Source: Streblospio benedicti (lineage: Eukaryota; Annelida; Polychaeta; Spionida; Spionidae). From it: a DNA stretch of 64,000 nt. This document shows, in pieces, positions 39,991 to 51,055 of the stretch (the first letter of the stretch is position 1; each line of letters opens with the position of its first letter). The stretch lies in the NCBI GenBank assembly GCA_019095985.1, contig CM032669.1, forward strand, positions 59,179,896 to 59,243,895. The letters are read 5' to 3'. A program made the translations under genes and the position numbers. The notes beneath the pieces are model-generated. The model had not been told where the DNA came from. It did not search any database and worked only from the letters and a program-made list of their open reading frames with translations.

Positions 39991-42900
39991 CTGAAAAAGA
40001 TGTATAATCACTAAAAAGTGACATATAACCATGGCAGTTGACAAGTAATGTTACTCTGAATTAGGAATATCATAATAACCAAATGAATAACTGGTTTCAC
40101 ACTTCTTTACCTACATTTGAATGTGTATTCTTTAGATTACAGGACTTATCTTGAATAATGTGTGATTTTATGTGGCTTATATCAAATAATATGAAACTGC
40201 TGATAGATTCACTAAAATTCCTACTTTTTGGTGACAAACTCGTACTCTCTTATTTTAACCCTAAAATGTCTACTAGTTTGAGCAAAATACCTACTATTGG
40301 CAGCCTTGCAACTAGAAGGCAAGAAATAGTCACCTGAGGATTCAAGGTAGATATAAGAGGACTGTACAGCTTTGGATGCACCATGGTCTCCGTAGGATGG
40401 AGAGTGGTTTCTGTGGGATGCACTGTGGCCTGTTCAGGATTCAATGTAATTTCAGACTGCAAGAAAGATTATTTACTAAACATGGCACTCAGATGTAATA
40501 CTCTATGATACATTCTATCATTCCGGACAAAAATCTCCGCCAATAACCCACGCTGATTGGTCGAACAGGTGAGTCAATTATACCATATGCACGCTGCTAA
40601 GGGCTGTAACGCGCATGCGCAAATCACCACGAGTAAACATTTTGACAATCTTCCGACTTCCAACTAATATTTTACAAAATTCTAGTTGTTGGATTAATTA
40701 TTTCTTGGTGTCAAATCAATCGCATATTCGTCCTTTATCATTCACAAATGTTTTTATAGTGGATAATTTCGAAACTATGCTAAATATTCAAAGGTTTTAA
40801 CTGAATAACAGCCGCTTAGTCGCATGGTCAAAATGGCAATGAGAACGTTATGATATGATTTATTTTCAAATAAAAACGAATATGACACTCATTTAGTGTG
40901 GATTTTAGTCATTTTAGTCATGATAGAATGGTATTTGAGCACTCGATTGTCGGGTCAATCTTAGAATTTTGCACGGTGATGTGTGATTGACACTCACTGC
41001 GTTTGTGTCAATCACACATCACCGTGCAAAATTCTACAATTGACCCTCCAATCTCGTGCTCAAATCCTACAATATATTTTGAATCAAAATAAGTTAATAC
41101 TATTAAAATTCTATGAAATAGCAAGTACCGCTGACTCTGTTGAACATACAAAGGACCCTGTGGGATGCACGGTGGTGTCTTTTGGATTCTTAGTATCTTG
41201 AATCAAGATAAGTCGACTTTTAATATCTTCTAGAATAGCAAGTACCTCCAGCTCTGTTGAATCTAATAAGGACCCTGTTTGACGCAAAGTGGTCTCAGTG
41301 GTATGCACTACAGGAAGCACAGTGGCCTCTAGTGGATCCAGAGTATTTTCCATGGGATGCACTGTAGCCTTTGCATGATACACCGTGGTCTCAGACTGCA
41401 AAAAAGATTATTCACTAAATAATTATGACACTCGGCTAAAACTGATAGATTATGTTTTGAATCAAGGTAAGTTAATGTTGCATGTTTTCTGAACTAGCAA
41501 GTACCTCTGACTCTGTTGAATGTACAAAGAAACCTGTTTTTCGCAACGTGGTCTCTCTGGGACACACAAAGGTCTCTACAGAATCCAGAGTGGTCTCTCT
41601 TTTGGTGGGATGCACTGTGGCCTGCTCAGGATACACTGTTGTCTCAGACTGCAAGAAAGATTATTTACTAACCATGACACTCAGAGCAGGGTTGCCACAT
41701 ATTTTCAACCATGACATTCAAGGTTTTTCCAGGGTATTTTAGCCAGATTTAAGGGTCTTTAGTAGCGACTCTATCGACATTTTCGACAAATGAATTCATC
41801 GATGCATTGACAATTTTTTATTATTTATTGCTAATATTAAGATATTAATGAAATTTAAGGGTTTTTCCAGGGTTTTAAGTCAAATTTCCAAAATTTAAGG
41901 GTATTTCCAGGGTTCTGATGGCCACTTTCAAATTTAAGGGTTTTTCAGGGTTTCAAGGGTCTGTGGCAACCCTGCAGAGATATAATTGTATGATAAGATA
42001 TTTGGATAAGGATGGCAATCAGAACAGACCTTTCATTTCTAACCAGCCTATAGGTAGGTATTATACAAATAGCAAGTACCTGTGACCCTACCGAACATAC
42101 AGCAGACTCCGTTGGCGGCAATAAGGTCTGTGAACACACAATGGACTCTGTTGAAGAGCTTGTGGTCTTTGCACACACATTAGACTCTGTTGGGCAAAAT
42201 GGCTGTACGGTATGAACATTGGAGTCTGTGGTAAGAGACTCTGACTGCAAGGAAGATAAATTCATTATGCTTAGAACTTACAGCTAGGTTGGCGCAAATG
42301 AATTTTTTATCACTGTAATAGACTATACATACCTTTAAAGAGCTCTTTATTGGCAGGGAGGTGGTACCATGAGTTGTATCCATTGCATAGTTGCAGTCAA
42401 CTAATGGCATATAGTGCTCTTTACCAGGTTGGGATAAGTATGCGAGTGTTGCTGTCTCGGTTGGGGAGCTCTGTCTCTGTTGGACACCACGTGGATTGAT
42501 AGAGATAATATGTTGTTCTTTCTGGCTTGTAAATAACTTTAACTTGATAGAGAAGCAGTTCGCGGTGGCTAAAGGCACCATGTCTGCAACATCGCTATTC
42601 CATTTGCCATCAAGTAATAATTGAAAAATATCACTTTCACTCTGTGTAGGCAAAAAGCATTTGTATTCATCCATGTGATCAATGATCTCTTTATATATGG
42701 ACAGCCGAATTTCATTGGAAGTTTGTATTACGAACTTAGACTTTTGAAGAAGAATCAGCATGGAATTGAAAAAACAGTTTCCATCGTGTGGAACAGATAT
42801 GGTCTTCAAACCATTCACATGAATAAGTTTTTTTAGACGCCTTTCATGTTCCTCAGAGATTTGTTTGTTTTTTTTTTCATATTCTTCTAAAGAAGCTTTC

Positions 42901-44121
42901 ATTGCATCATCCTAGAAATGATATCATTGGATAGAATAATAAGCTAAGTAATTACACTTGCCTAAAAATTAATAACATCAATAACAATCGATAACAAAAT
43001 CAATATATATGGGGACGTCTACAGTCGCAACTAGGCAGCCAGGCCGCACCCTCTGCAGAGGATTAATTCAGGCCTGCCCAAATAAACAAGGATGATGATG
43101 GTAATGATATATACTATTGTATATGTGAGCATGTAAGACTTGCACTTATTATTACCTTTTGCTTATTCGCTAGCTTGGCCAGCGGTATGTCTTCATCTGA
43201 CTCAGAATATTTCCTACGCTTTCTTCCATTTTTTCCTAAAATGATATAGTGAAATGTGTTATTATACATGCTATATTACAGAAATTATAATTTATGTCTT
43301 CTATCAAAGATCATTGCCTGTTGAACAAATTGATTCGGCAATAATGAAATTTGTCCTTTTTAACCAATTTGAGCCCAACAAAGTTTATTGGAGGAAAGCT
43401 CATGACGGGAAAGAGAATTTGCAATTCTTGAAATTTTGCTTGCGATCTAATTTTGTGGCTTAGCTATAAGCAAATTTGCGGAATTCGGAAAAAATAGACA
43501 GTAAAATGAATTTACAGTATAACACTATAAATATTCAAAATTGATATGTTTATGGGGTCATTGTGTTGGAAAATAGTTCAGGGAAACTAGTTAAACAGTA
43601 TGTTTGAGATTATTATGGCTTTCTGATTATAATTTCGTTATTGTAAATGTGTACATGTATTTGAAAAATCTCAAAAGAAACAAGATAAATAATCAGTTAA
43701 TTTGTATTTACTAGTATACTTCATTTACATGTCCCAAGACAAATATGTACTAGATCCTACAGTAATACAGTGGGATGCAATGGATCTCTATAAAATACAC
43801 AGTCATATATGTGTTAAATCTAATTTTTACAGTTGTAAAAAACCAACTGGATTCTTTATATTATCTATACCAGACAAATTTAATATATTTTAGAGAATCT
43901 AGATCTAGACTAAGTGATCTTTGATATTTCAAGTCACAGGTGACAGGAAGGTTTGACAGGCTGTTTAATCAATGACATATTTTAGCACAAAAGGCTGAAC
44001 ATAATCAGTCACAAAATGATTCTATGTGATCCATGTATATTCATGTTCAAAAAACGTTTTATCTTAATACACATGTGATATATATAATGATATATTCTCA
44101 TAATTTGTACTCACTTGTCAT
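37783..44121 (-). CDS. OTU protease - Thr/Pro-rich repeat - DDE-like fusion protein (copy A)
   Basis: Exons, 5' to 3': 44121-44115 (ATG ACA A), 43235-43156 (basic, RKNGRKRRKYSESDEDIPLA), 42911-42333 (OTU), 42244-42080, 41648-41505, 41395-41246, optional ~41206-41130, 40456-40334 (Thr/Pro-rich), 39990-37783 (DDE-like). Start to OTU joins in phase, and the named Thr/Pro exons are 0-0. OTU: VPHDGNCFFNSMLILLQ (catalytic Asp and Cys) and a late GKEHYMPLVDC (His). The last exon (~736 codons) has CQCKKKC and KKDLCALC motifs, then TTDMESILSTP, MYADTCAGQNRNQFL and a GHSHMEVDHIHAMIE block. Its D, D and E spacing fits the uncharacterised transposase-like family I know as DUF7869. The predicted total is ~1,150 residues. 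It could be a transposon-encoded gene or a domesticated one; no TIRs were found. AATAAA occurs ~75 bp past the stop. Confidence 0.7.
40505..41076. mobile_element. Insertion private to copy A, with perfect hairpin end
   Basis: The paralogous intron of copy B (about 44500-44545) lacks this block. Its right part is a near-perfect hairpin: TTTTGCACGGTGATGTGTGA and its complement, arms ~70 bp at about 40927-40998 and 41005-41076, with a 6-8 base loop. Left words CATTCTATCATTCCGG have an inverted partner near 40920. Non-coding MITE. Confidence 0.65.
41687..41974. mobile_element. CAGGGTTGCCACA MITE private to copy A
   Basis: Ends CAGGGTTGCCACA and TGTGGCAACCCTG are perfect inverted repeats, flanked by CAGAG on both sides. 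The interior has four TTTAAGGGT(TT)TTCCAGGG words. The paralogous site in copy B (48728-48745) is empty, so it inserted after the duplication. Confidence 0.85.
42333..42911 (-). other. OTU cysteine-protease exon of copy A
   Basis: A 193-codon phase 0 exon. A basic coiled lead (EEYEKKNKQISEEHERRLKK) is followed by the OTU fold: TISVPHDGNCFFNSMLILL (Asp, Cys), the helix SNEIRLSIYKEIIDHMDEY, WNSDVADMVPLATANCF, and GKEHYMPLVDCNY (His). OTU enzymes cleave ubiquitin chains. All three catalytic positions look present. Confidence 0.8.
43012..43106 (+). mobile_element. LINE 3' tail, shared by both copies
   Basis: GGGGACGTCTACAGTCGCAA, CAGCCAGGCCGCACCCTCT, GGCCTGCCCAAATAAACA and a GATGATGATGG tail match the 3' end of the LINE at 49319-49669 in word order. 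The same fragment is at about 50131-50228 in copy B, so it predates the duplication. Confidence 0.7.
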
Positions 44122-44189
44122 TTTGTCTTATGTTTCCCTCCAAGATTGAAAATGGTGAAAAATGAATTTGAAACCAGTTGCAACAAGAA

Positions 44190-44220
44190 ATAAAACGTTT
44201 TCATAATATGAAAACTGCTG
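44190..44220. other. Tandem-duplication junction between copies B and A
   Basis: On the minus strand, copy B's last intron follows copy A's intron after exon 40456-40334 up to GAATTTATCAGCAGTTTTCA plus TATTA. It then switches to AAAACGTTTTATTTCTTGTT, sequence that lies upstream of the start exon in copy B (51430-51480) and copy A. The switch near 44203 is the joint of a head-to-tail duplication that dropped the DDE-like exon from copy B. Confidence 0.75.
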
Positions 44221-44592
44221 ATAAATTCACTAAAATTCCTACTAGCATAAAACCTGTGTCTCTCATCCCTAAAATGCCTACAAGTATGAGCTAAAATATT
44301 GGCAGCCGTCTTGGTAACCATAGAAGGCAAAGAAATATTCACCTGAGGATTCAAGGTAGATATGAGACTGCATGCAGCTAGATGCAACTAAGTATTCCCA
44401 GGATGGAGAGTGAAGCCTGTGGGATGCACTGTGGCCTGTTGAGGATTCAAATTTACCAGACCGCAAGAAGGATTATTTATTTCAAACATGGCACTCAGAG
44501 GTAATACCCCAAGATATAATATTATATTTTGAATCAAAATAAGTTAGATACACTGTTAAAATTCCTCCTATGAAATAGCAAGTACCTCTGAC

Positions 44593-45313
44593 TAGGCTGT
44601 GATTTGTTAAAACAACATCCGACGTCGTGGTTTTTTGCGCAAGTGCCGGTTACAAAATGTTTGATTAAACTGAATTGTCAAAAGTGTCGCCAATCATTAC
44701 GTTTTATTTTGCATTGGTCATGCGACTACATACTGAAAAAATCAACATCTACGTTGCTTGTAAATTATTTTTATCAGGAACATGCAACTGTCAAGTTATC
44801 AGCAATCAACATGACACCAGCTAGATACATGGAAATCTACATGTTGTATGGAAGTGTCCATTTGACAAATTACCATAACGTCAGACGTTTAGTGAGGGGT
44901 GAACTATAACCTTGATCATTGATCCACCATCAACATTCTTTCCCAACTCACAAGTCACCAATATATGGCTTTTCAACAATAATCAAGATTTGTAACTTAA
45001 TAGGTTAGACACATTTACACATTTAGTAGCAAACGACTCCCGAATAGATCCACAAGCCGATACAAATTAAAGGTAGTTTAAGTGAAGTTTCATTAATTGT
45101 TATAATTAATGCCTACTCAGTTTCATAGCATATTATTAATTATTTGGGTACTAGATACTAGATTGGAGTACTCAACAAATTGTTCAATGTATAATGTATA
45201 TGTATGTGTAAAGTAAGGTGCCGAGTCAACAACATATGTCAGTTAACCGAGGTCGGATCGCTTATACTGTGTAAAAACCGTAACCAAACCGAACCGTAAC
45301 TGCCACAGCCCTA
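44593..45313. mobile_element. hAT-type element with 8-bp target duplication, private to copy B
   Basis: Ends TAGGCTGTG and CCACAGCCCTA are short imperfect TIRs. CCTCTGAC occurs on both sides (44585-44592 and 45314-45321), a perfect 8-bp target-site duplication as expected for hAT. The equivalent site in copy A near 41128 is uninterrupted. A 101-codon + strand frame inside (44604-44909) matches nothing I know. Confidence 0.85.
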
Positions 45314-46399
45314 CCTCTGACTCTGTTGAACATACAAAGGACCCTGTTTGATGCAGTGTTGAATCTGTGGGATGCACAGTAGTGTCTTTTGGATTCTTGG
45401 TATCTTGAATCAAGATAAGTCGACTTTTAATATCTTCTAGAATAGCAAGTACCTCCAACTCTGTTGAATCTACTAAGGACCCTGTTTGACGCAAAGTGGT
45501 CTTAGTGGTATGCACTACAGGAAGCACAGTGGCCTCTATCGGATGCAGATTATTTTCCATGGGATGCACTGTGACCTGTGCAGGATACACCATGGCATTA
45601 TAGACTGCCAGAAGATTATTCACTAAAACAGATTATGACACTCGGCCAAACTGATAGATAGATTCTGTTTTGAATCAGGCCAAGTTAATGTTGCATATTT
45701 TCTAACTAATGTGCTTTGACAGCCAGTTCAGAACTATACATTTTCAATCATAACTCTCAAAAATGGTAATGAATAGCAAATTAAAAACTATAGGAATGAA
45801 ACGCTATTTTTTTGCCAGATCTATATCGCAATTTTGATTATTCTGGTGGTTTACATAATAGTGAACACTACATGAAAATGGCATTATTCCAGTGTCCAGG
45901 GTTGAGTTTCTCCCCCTAGTTTCTCCCGGTTTTTTTACCCGTGCGGCAGAAATACCTTTCTCCCCAGTTTCTCTCCAAGCTCCCCCTTTTTTTGGGAGAA
46001 ACTCAAATTTTAGGGGGAGAAACTTGGGAAAACTATTTAAAGCATTTTCCATACAATATTCTTTAGTATAACTATATTAACACATTGATACAGGATAAAT
46101 GATTATTGTATTTATTAAAATATGATTATATACCCACCAATTATCACAATTTATGCACAGGGGAGAAACTGGACATTAGGACAGAAACTCTTTTACATTT
46201 TTTTTTTTTTTTTTTTTTGGTTAAACTATATTACTACATTGTAAACATAATAATAATTAGATATCAAAATCAAATCCTAAAAGTACTAACAATTTGACAT
46301 GATTTGAAGGTTGGACGATAGATCAAAAGGCTTCAGTAAGAATCAGGTGGGCAGCCACAGCCACTAATTAAGCACTTTGATTTACTATCTAACTTTTTC

Positions 46400-46568
46400 T
46401 TTATTGTTTCATATCAAAGGGGTTAATATTGTTCCATAAACAATGTCTCACAACTTTCTTGTTGATGTAAGCCAGTGAAATTATTTTTTGCTTTATATCA
46501 AAGGGGTTAAAATAGTTCCATAAACAATGTCTCACAACTTTCCTTGTTGATGCAAGCCAGTGAAATGT
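46400..46568. repeat. Two-copy ~80-bp tandem repeat
   Basis: ATCAAAGGGGTTAATATTGTTC through GTAAGCCAGTGAAAT is followed by a near-identical copy beginning ATCAAAGGGGTTAAAATAGTTC. Both contain AAACAATGTCTCACAACTTT. Inside the 2.9-kb TIR element. Confidence 0.85.
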
Positions 46569-47129
46569 ATAAAGGAATGTATGGATTTAATAGGCAAACA
46601 GTTTTATTCTGAGCTTTGGACATGTTAAATACATGTACATCTAGGATAAATATAGAATAATAGGTAAATAATCACACTACATCAACTTTTCACACATTCA
46701 CAATAAAGTGAGAAACAGACTTGGAAATGACAAAGCTGCTAAGCTTGTCTTTTTGTTTTAGGATGCTCCGTGGAGATCATAGTTTAGAGTTTTAGTGTAT
46801 ATATTTAATTGTAATATTTTCATATTCAATGATAATATTGTTATGTATGTATGACAGCTGATGTAAACCAAATTATAATATTGATGTTAATGTAAATTTT
46901 ATATATATTTCTCATATATCATTTTGTTGAACAGATTTCCATTGTAGGATCGTAAAAGTGATTTTTAAATTGTATATTATATGAATAAATGTTTAATATT
47001 TTAACTTCTGTTTACCATTGTTGTTTAGTATAATTTTTCACACTACATATATAATATAATATCTGTAAACAAAAGTACTTCAGCAACACAATGCATCTAA
47101 TTTTCATCCAATGTGACATGGAACAAACG

Positions 47130-47990
47130 TAGTCAGTAGTTGCTTGTAAGAAGAAGTGGCCCTGGCTAAATAATTCCATCAGACATGTGTGTCTGAAAGC
47201 ATATGGTCGAATGTTGGGCAGTGGTCTCCTCGTCACGGATTAGCTCAATCGGTAGAGCAAACCGCCTATGACATATGACTGGTCTGAATTCATTATAATA
47301 ATGGAGATCGTGAGTTCGAGTCCACGATCCTCCAAATTACCTTTACAAGTAACATGACTTTCGTTTCATTGGTGGAAGATCACGGACCCCGGTAAATTTA
47401 ACAGAAGCCACCGGTAGTCGCCCTAAAATTGTGAAATTGTCCATTAGTCCAGTGGGACTGGCCCCACTAATAAGACAATGGGGGAGGGGCTACCGCCGGA
47501 ATTTCTAACTCAGATAGTTGGGTATGTGTGATCTGGATGGTGGGAAAAGTTTCTCCTGTGAATCCTTACAGGTCCCTGGTCACCGAAAGCTGACTATGGG
47601 AACCTTCTTTATAGGAGAATTCCAGATCTGATAACCCCTGTGTCCCTGAGGGTATTGAGTAGTATGGAAACTCCCTAGCTCACTCTCCAAAGCAGCCAGT
47701 AGCACGAGGTGATGGCAGCTCTGGGTGTGCCCGGATCCCTAATTAAGGATAGGTTGAATAGGTACAAAAAACATGTTGTGGCGAGATTGTTCACATAAGT
47801 GAGCTGGTTGTAGATTCAAAAAATCTAGTTGGGGAAGTAAAATCAAAATTTTCTCATTACACACAAAGCATCCTGCATGAAAAGTATCACGACATGCTAA
47901 AACTGGTCAGTAGTGTGCTTGTCGTGGAACAAGTGGCCCAAGCTAAATATGGCGACTCTGTCAGACATGTGTCTGAAAGCATATGGTCAC
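47130..47990. repeat. Direct repeats flanking a SINE-bearing block
   Basis: GTCAGTAGT...GAAGTGGCC...GCTAAATA...TCAGACATGTG-TCTGAAAGCATATGGTC occurs at about 47132-47213 and again at 47907-47987, ~80 bp with moderate divergence. The block between them carries the tRNA-like head, so the interior is a partial tandem duplication split by, or enclosing, the SINE. Confidence 0.6.
47236..47340 (+). mobile_element. tRNA-derived SINE head
   Basis: GGATTAGCTCAATCGGTAGA is a good box A/D-arm, and GATCGTGAGTTCGAGTCCAC a good box B/T-arm. The spacing between them (~50 bases) is too long for a normal tRNA, so this is a SINE head. The body continues rightward, perhaps to 47770. Confidence 0.65.
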
Positions 47991-48149
47991 AGGTGGGGGT
48001 ATATTGACTTTCGTTTCCATATGATCAAATGAGTTTCTCCCAGTTTAATCCCATTTCTGCCCGGCAGAAACCATTTGTTCCCCAGTTTCTCCCTGGGGAT
48101 TCAATATACATTTCTCCCGGCATGAAACCCAATTGTTTAGTGTCTGTGA

Positions 48150-48380
48150 AGCAGAGTCAGACATTTTCAGGTAACAAGCCCCAAAATTGGGGGATTAGGC
48201 ACCATGATTGAACAGCCAAGTTTTTGTATGTTTTTTGATTTGCATAACATTTATGTATCACCTGTACTATGTACCCCATGTGTATGCAAATCAAAAAATA
48301 TAAAAACATTGCTGTTCCAATCATGTTACCTAACTCCCTATTTTGACTTGTTCAAATGTCTGACTGTCTCTCACACACAC
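48150..48380. repeat. Palindrome inside the 2.9-kb element
   Basis: GCAGAGTCAGACATTT, CATGATTGAACAGC and TTTTTTGATTTGCATA pair with TATGCAAATCAAAAAAT, GCTGTTCCAATCATG and AAATGTCTGACTGTC. Arms ~95 bp, loop near 48250-48290. Confidence 0.8.
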
Positions 48381-49318
48381 TAGAAAAAATGCCATTTTCA
48401 TGTAAGTGTTCACTATTATGTAAACCAATCAAATTACCAAAAATTGGCTATGTTTTCCTGGCAAAAAAATGTAGCATTTCATTCCTATAATTTTTTATTT
48501 TTGAAATTCATTACCATTTTTAGTTATGATTGAAAATGTGTAGTTCTAAACTTGCTGTCAGCACATTAAAGTACCTCTGACTCTGTTGAATGTACAAAGA
48601 AACCTGTGGTCTTCTCCTTTCTAAGTGGTCTCTCTTGGATTCACCTGGGTGCTTTTGGTGGGATGCACTGTGGCCTGCTCAGGATACACTGTTGTCTCAG
48701 ACTGCAAGAAAGATTATTTACTAACCATGACACTAAGAGATAGAATTATATGATAAGATATTTGGATAAGGATGGCAATCAGAACAGACCTTTCATTTCT
48801 AATCAGCCTAAAGGTAAGTATTATACAAATAGCAAGTACCTGTGACTCTACCAAACGTACAGCAGACTCCGTTGGCGGAAATTTGGTCTGTGAACACACG
48901 ATGGACTCTGTTGAAGAACTTGTGGTCTTTGCACACACATTAGACTCTGTTGGGCAAAATGACTGTACGGTATGAACATTGGAGTCTGTGGCAAGAGACT
49001 CCGACTTCAAGGAAGATAAATTCATTATGCTTAGAACTTACAGCTAGGTTGGCGCAAATGAATTTTTGTTATCACTGTAATAGACTATACATACCTTTAA
49101 AGAGCTCTTTATTGGCAGGGAAGTGGTACCATGAGTTGTATCCATTGTGTAGTTGCAGTCAACTAATGGCATATAGTGCTCTTTACCAGGTTGGGATAAG
49201 TAAGTATGCAAGTGTTGCTGTCTCGGTTGGGGAGCTCTGTCTCTGTTGGACACCACGTGGATTGATAGAGAAAATATGTTGTTCTTTCTGGCTTGTAAAT
49301 AACTTTAACTTGATAGAG

Positions 49319-49669
49319 AGTTCAGAGAGCCTTTTGGAGAAACTCAGTATTACAGATATTGATAGTGTGCTTCGTAAAGGGAGACTGAGATGGCTGGGCC
49401 ATGTTGAGCGCAGTTCTGGCTGGATTAGCCAAGTAAGAAAGCTTGAGATAGAAGGAAGAAAAGGAAAGGGAAGACCGAAACAGACTTGGGATGCAGTCTT
49501 GCAGAAAGATCGTGCAAGTTTGGGCATGAGTTTGGTAGATCCAAATGACCGAAAGGCTTGGAGGGGACGGTTGAGATGTAGACTGGGCAGCCAGGCCACA
49601 CCCTCTGAATGAGGAATAATTAGGGCCTGTTTAAAATAAATTTAGGATTTGATTGATTGATTGATTGAT
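49319..49669 (+). mobile_element. LINE 3' end inserted into copy B OTU exon
   Basis: Reads RWLGHVERSSGWISQVRKLE, GRPKQTWDAVLQKDRASLGM and NDRKAWRGRLRCRLG, the usual C-terminal tail of RTE/CR1-like LINE polyproteins, then a (TTGA)n tail. TTGATAGAG lies on both sides (49310-49318 and 49669-49677), while copy A has it once (42547-42555). This gives a clear target-site duplication against an empty paralogous site. Confidence 0.95.
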
Positions 49670-50799
49670 TGATAGAGAAGCTGTTCGCGGTAGCTAAAGG
49701 CACCATGTCTGCAACATTGCTATTCCGTTTGCCATCAAGTATTAATTGGAAAATGTCACTTTCACTCTGTGTAGGCAAAAAGCATTTGTATTCATCCATG
49801 CGATCAATGATCTCTTTATATATGGACAGCCGAATTTCATTGGAAGTTTGTATTAAGAACTTAGACTTTTGAAGAAGAATCAGCAAGGAATTGAAAAAAC
49901 AGTTTCCATCATGTGGAACAGATATGGTCTTCAAACCATTCACATGAATAAGTTTTTTCAGACGCCTTTCATGTTCCTCAGAGATTCTTTTGTTTTTTCT
50001 CATATTCTTCTAAAGAAACTTTCATTGCATCATCCTAGAAATTATATCATTGGATAAAATAATAAGCTAAGTAATTACACTTGCCTAACAATCAATAACA
50101 TCAATAACAATCGATAACAAAATCAATATATATGGGGACGTCTACGGTCGCAACTAGGCAGCCAGGCTGCATCCTCTCCAGAGGATTAATTCAGGCCTGC
50201 CCAAATAAACAAGGATGATGATGGTGATGATATATACTATTGTAAATGTGAGCGTGTAAGACTTGCACTTATTCTAGGATTACCTTTTGCTTATTTGCTA
50301 GCTTGGCCAGCGGTATGTCTTCATCTGACTCTGCAGAATAATTCCTACGCTTTTGCTTTCTTCCATTTTTTCCTAAAATGTTAAAGTGAAATGTGTTATT
50401 ATACATGCTATAATATTATTTGAGGAAAGCTCATGACGGGAAAGAGAATTTGCAATTCTTGAAATTTTGCTTGCGATCTAATTTTGTCGCTTAGCTATAA
50501 GCAAATTTGCGGAATTCGGAAAAAATAGACAGTAAAATGAATTTACAGTATAACACTATAAATATTCAAAATTTATATGTTTATGGGGTCATTGTGTTGG
50601 AAAATAGTTCAGGGAAACTATTAAAACAGTATGTTTGAGATTATTATGGCTTTCTGATTATAATTTCGTTATTGTAAATGTGTACATGTATTTGACAAAT
50701 CTCAAAAGAAACAAGATAAATAATCAGTTAATTCGTATTTACTAGTATACTTCATTTACATGTCCCAAGACAAATATGTACTAGATCCTACAGTAATAC

Positions 50800-51055
50800 T
50801 TGAATACTTACTTGGATACTTGGTTGGTTATCCCTCTTCGCCTATGGGCAGGGATGTCAATCTCTCTTAAATTTTTTTAGTCTTTCTTTAAAAGTCGAGG
50901 TGTTGGGTGCTGAAACTGTTTCTTCATCAAGGTTATTCCAGGAATCAACTATACGATTCTTGAAGAAGAATTTGGGTACATCCGTCCTCACAAGTTGTTT
51001 TTGGAGCTTATGGGCGTGGCCTCTGAGTTGTTTTGAAGATCTTATAGTGGGATGC
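50800..51055 (-). mobile_element. LINE 3' scrap private to copy B
   Basis: The minus strand reads SSKQLRGHAHKLQKQLVRTD, then KFFFKNRIVDSWNNLDEETV and SAPNTSTFKERLKKF, the common tail of LINE reverse transcriptases, followed by an ACTTGG-rich end at 50800-50825. Copy A has CCTACAGTAATACAGTGGGAT without interruption at 43758-43778. Confidence 0.85.

Larger units (their letters stand above)
45708..48572. mobile_element. 2.9-kb element with ~180-bp terminal inverted repeats, private to copy B
   Basis: The left arm (AATGTGCTTTGACAGCCAGT, TTTTCAATCATAACT, GGTTTACATAATAGTGAACA, 45708-45895) pairs with the right arm (48390-48572) over ~180 bp with small gaps. Copy A has uninterrupted sequence at the same place (about 41490-41505). 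The interior contains CTCCC/GTTTCTCC-rich blocks on both sides, a T tract (46198-46218), a two-copy 80-bp tandem repeat, a tRNA-like SINE and a smaller palindrome, but no recognisable transposase. A large non-autonomous element, superfamily unknown. Confidence 0.75.

Noticed and set aside
39991-40044. First 18 codons of the long DDE-like frame as the true N-terminus
   Set aside because: A strong pyrimidine-AG acceptor ends at 39991 and the upstream exon is in phase, so these codons are more likely intron.
47236-47340. Functional tRNA gene
   Set aside because: The box A and box B are good, but the gap between them is too long and the acceptor ends do not pair, so I call it a SINE head.
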